51,464 bases of DNA. It comes from Bacteroidales bacterium. GTDB taxonomy: Bacteria; Bacteroidota; Bacteroidia; Bacteroidales; CAIWKO01. Location of the stretch: NCBI GenBank assembly GCA_023228145.1, contig JALOBU010000021.1, positions 1 through 51,464 on the forward strand. Reading direction: 5' to 3'. Positions 50,832 to 51,464 of this stretch are shown one piece after another. The translations under genes were made by a program, and so were the position numbers. Position 1 is the stretch's first letter; the number at the start of each line of letters is the position of its first letter. The notes under the pieces were generated by a model, which saw nothing but the letters and a program-made list of their open reading frames with translations, did no database searches and was not told the origin of the DNA.

Positions 50832-51122
50832 ATGTACTACGTTTACGTTATTCAAAGTGAAAATTACGGAAAAAGGTATACAGGGTTTACAAAAGACCTC
50901 TATAATAGAATTAATGAACATAACAACGGAAATACAAAATCAATAAAACCTTACATCCCTTACAAGTTAATATATTTTGAAACTGTCGAAAATATTGCTC
51001 TCGCAAGAACACGCGAAAAATATTTGAAAAGTGCTGCAGGAAGAAGATTTATTAAGAAAATCAATCCTGACGGATCAGAAGCCCGCCTGAACGACTTCAG
51101 TCGGGCAGGGTTGCAGGTTTGA
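50832..51122 (+). CDS. GIY-YIG nuclease, copy 1
   Basis: A 96-residue single-domain GIY-YIG protein (URI-type). YYVYVIQ (2-8) and KRYTGFT (14-20) are the two name motifs; the catalytic Arg is R26 in LYNRINEHNNG and the Glu is E62 in RTREKYLKS, followed by AAGRRFIKK. Family members cut DNA with one metal ion. Residues 79-96 are not part of the fold: they are translated from a tRNA-like region and end with RAGLQV, encoded by the T-arm, with TGA in the T-loop. Translation starts three bases after a terminator T-run, so expression likely needs read-through of tRNA transcription. It lies outside the integrated element. Confidence 0.9.
   Translation: MYYVYVIQSENYGKRYTGFTKDLYNRINEHNNGNTKSIKPYIPYKLIYFETVENIALARTREKYLKSAAGRRFIKKINPDGSEARLNDFSRAGLQV
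51081..51106 (+). repeat. Hairpin inside the 3' end of the GIY-YIG gene
   Basis: GCCCG/CGGGC and inner CTGAA/TTCAG form a long stem with one C-T mismatch and loop CGAC. It lies between a stretch resembling the tRNA anticodon arm (51068-51080) and the T-arm, where a tRNA variable loop would be, and is repeated at 51418-51443. There is no T-run after it. Confidence 0.6.
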
Positions 51123-51143
51123 ATCCCGCCGGGGTCACTACAA

Positions 51144-51165
51144 AGAGGGAAATGCCCTCTTTTTT
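51144..51165 (+). terminator. tRNA-type terminator, copy 2
   Basis: Identical to 50807-50828, displaced by 337 bases, and again three bases before a GIY-YIG ATG. Confidence 0.8.
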
Positions 51166-51168
51166 ATT

Positions 51169-51459
51169 ATGTACTACGTTTACGTTATTCAAAGTGAAAA
51201 TTACGGAAAAAGGTATACAGGGTTTACAAAAGACCTCTATAATAGAATTAATGAACATAACAACGGAAATACAAAATCAATAAAACCTTACATCCCTTAC
51301 AAGTTAATATATTTTGAAACTGTCGAAAATATTGCTCTCGCAAGAACACGCGAAAAATATTTGAAAAGTGCTGCAGGAAGAAGATTTATTAAGAAAATCA
51401 ATCCTGACGGATCAGAAGCCCGCCTGAACGACTTCAGTCGGGCAGGGTTGCAGGTTTGA
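51169..51459 (+). CDS. GIY-YIG nuclease, copy 2
   Basis: The 96 residues are identical to copy 1 (GIY-YIG motifs YYVYVIQ and RYTGFT, R26, E62, C-terminal RAGLQV). The stop codon again falls in a tRNA T-loop, and the window ends five bases later. Identity at every position indicates very recent duplication, or a duplicated contig end. Which copy is used, if either, cannot be told. Confidence 0.88.
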   Translation: MYYVYVIQSENYGKRYTGFTKDLYNRINEHNNGNTKSIKPYIPYKLIYFETVENIALARTREKYLKSAAGRRFIKKINPDGSEARLNDFSRAGLQV

Positions 51460-51464
51460 ATCCC

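Larger units (their letters stand above)
50772..51464 (+). repeat. 337-bp tandem repeat of tRNA 3' fragment + terminator + GIY-YIG gene
   Basis: The period is exactly 337 bases: the tRNA T-arm begins at 50772, 51109 and 51446, and the GIY-YIG ATG at 50832 and 51169. Two units appear complete and identical and a third begins at the window edge. Each unit is ordered as T-arm/acceptor fragment, terminator hairpin, GIY-YIG gene, 26-base hairpin. Perfect identity means a recent duplication or an assembly artefact. Confidence 0.85.

Noticed and set aside
50772..51464. CRISPR array suggested by exact repeats at the right end
   Set aside because: The period is 337 bases and the unit contains a whole gene; there are no short repeats with variable spacers and no cas gene.

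Overview
The window looks like a chromosome segment of a low-GC Bacteroidota bacterium. Supporting signs are type IX secretion (T9SS) C-terminal sorting domains, -7 boxes of the TAnnTTTG type, DUF6266, DUF6371 and DUF6660 proteins, an HYC_CC_PP-type protein and a GMN-type tyrosine integrase. Nearly all genes between 0.9 and 50.6 kb lie on the minus strand. All homology calls are from reading the sequence; no database search was possible.

Region 1 (2-823) is the 3' end of a secreted repeat protein with a T9SS sorting domain. It is closed by a terminator that also faces the next operon.

Region 2 (875-15552, minus strand) is a compact lipid or secondary-metabolite locus. In transcription order it encodes a C45-type N-terminal nucleophile acyltransferase/hydrolase, a GT2-DUF2062 protein, a 1285-residue MMPL transporter-PlsC acyltransferase-methyltransferase fusion, a CrtI/retinol-saturase-like oxidoreductase, a B12-binding radical SAM enzyme, a small unknown protein, a hotdog thioesterase, two crotonases, a KAS III-like enzyme and a second B12-binding radical SAM enzyme. 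Overlapping stops and starts suggest translational coupling. The set resembles the export and tailoring part of aryl-polyene/flexirubin clusters. It has no ACP, KAS II pair or aromatic starter enzyme, and two B12 radical SAM enzymes are added. An ICMT-like membrane methyltransferase (15856-16371) diverges from it.

Region 3 (16450-50755) is a 34.3-kb integrative element inserted in the 3' half of tRNA-Arg(ACG). A 46-bp att repeat (43/46 identical) lies at the tRNA and at 50756-50801, and a 22-bp direct repeat sits just inside each end. From right to left it carries a tyrosine integrase, an unknown 487-residue protein, an excisionase-like HTH protein, a P4/D5-type primase-helicase, a Toprim/DUF6371 protein, an HTH-ImmA/PIN pair, and an MmeI-like restriction-modification enzyme with a duplicated tail fragment. 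These are followed by a Fur-type regulator with a 7-1-7 operator, a Czc-type divalent cation efflux operon (CzcA-TolC fusion, CzcB, PII-like protein, YceI-like protein, CDF exporter), a truncated ArsR gene, a Cus-type copper/silver operon, a gene-poor 1.5-kb stretch with palindromes, a J-domain protein and two DUF6266 proteins. No relaxase or conjugation gene is visible, so the element may be satellite-like or mobilised in trans.

Region 4 (50756-51464) is outside the element. The displaced tRNA-Arg 3' half leads into a perfect 337-bp tandem repeat. Each unit holds a tRNA T-arm/acceptor fragment, a terminator and a 96-codon GIY-YIG nuclease gene whose last codons and stop lie inside the next tRNA fragment. 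This tRNA-anchored GIY-YIG array is the most unusual structure in the window.
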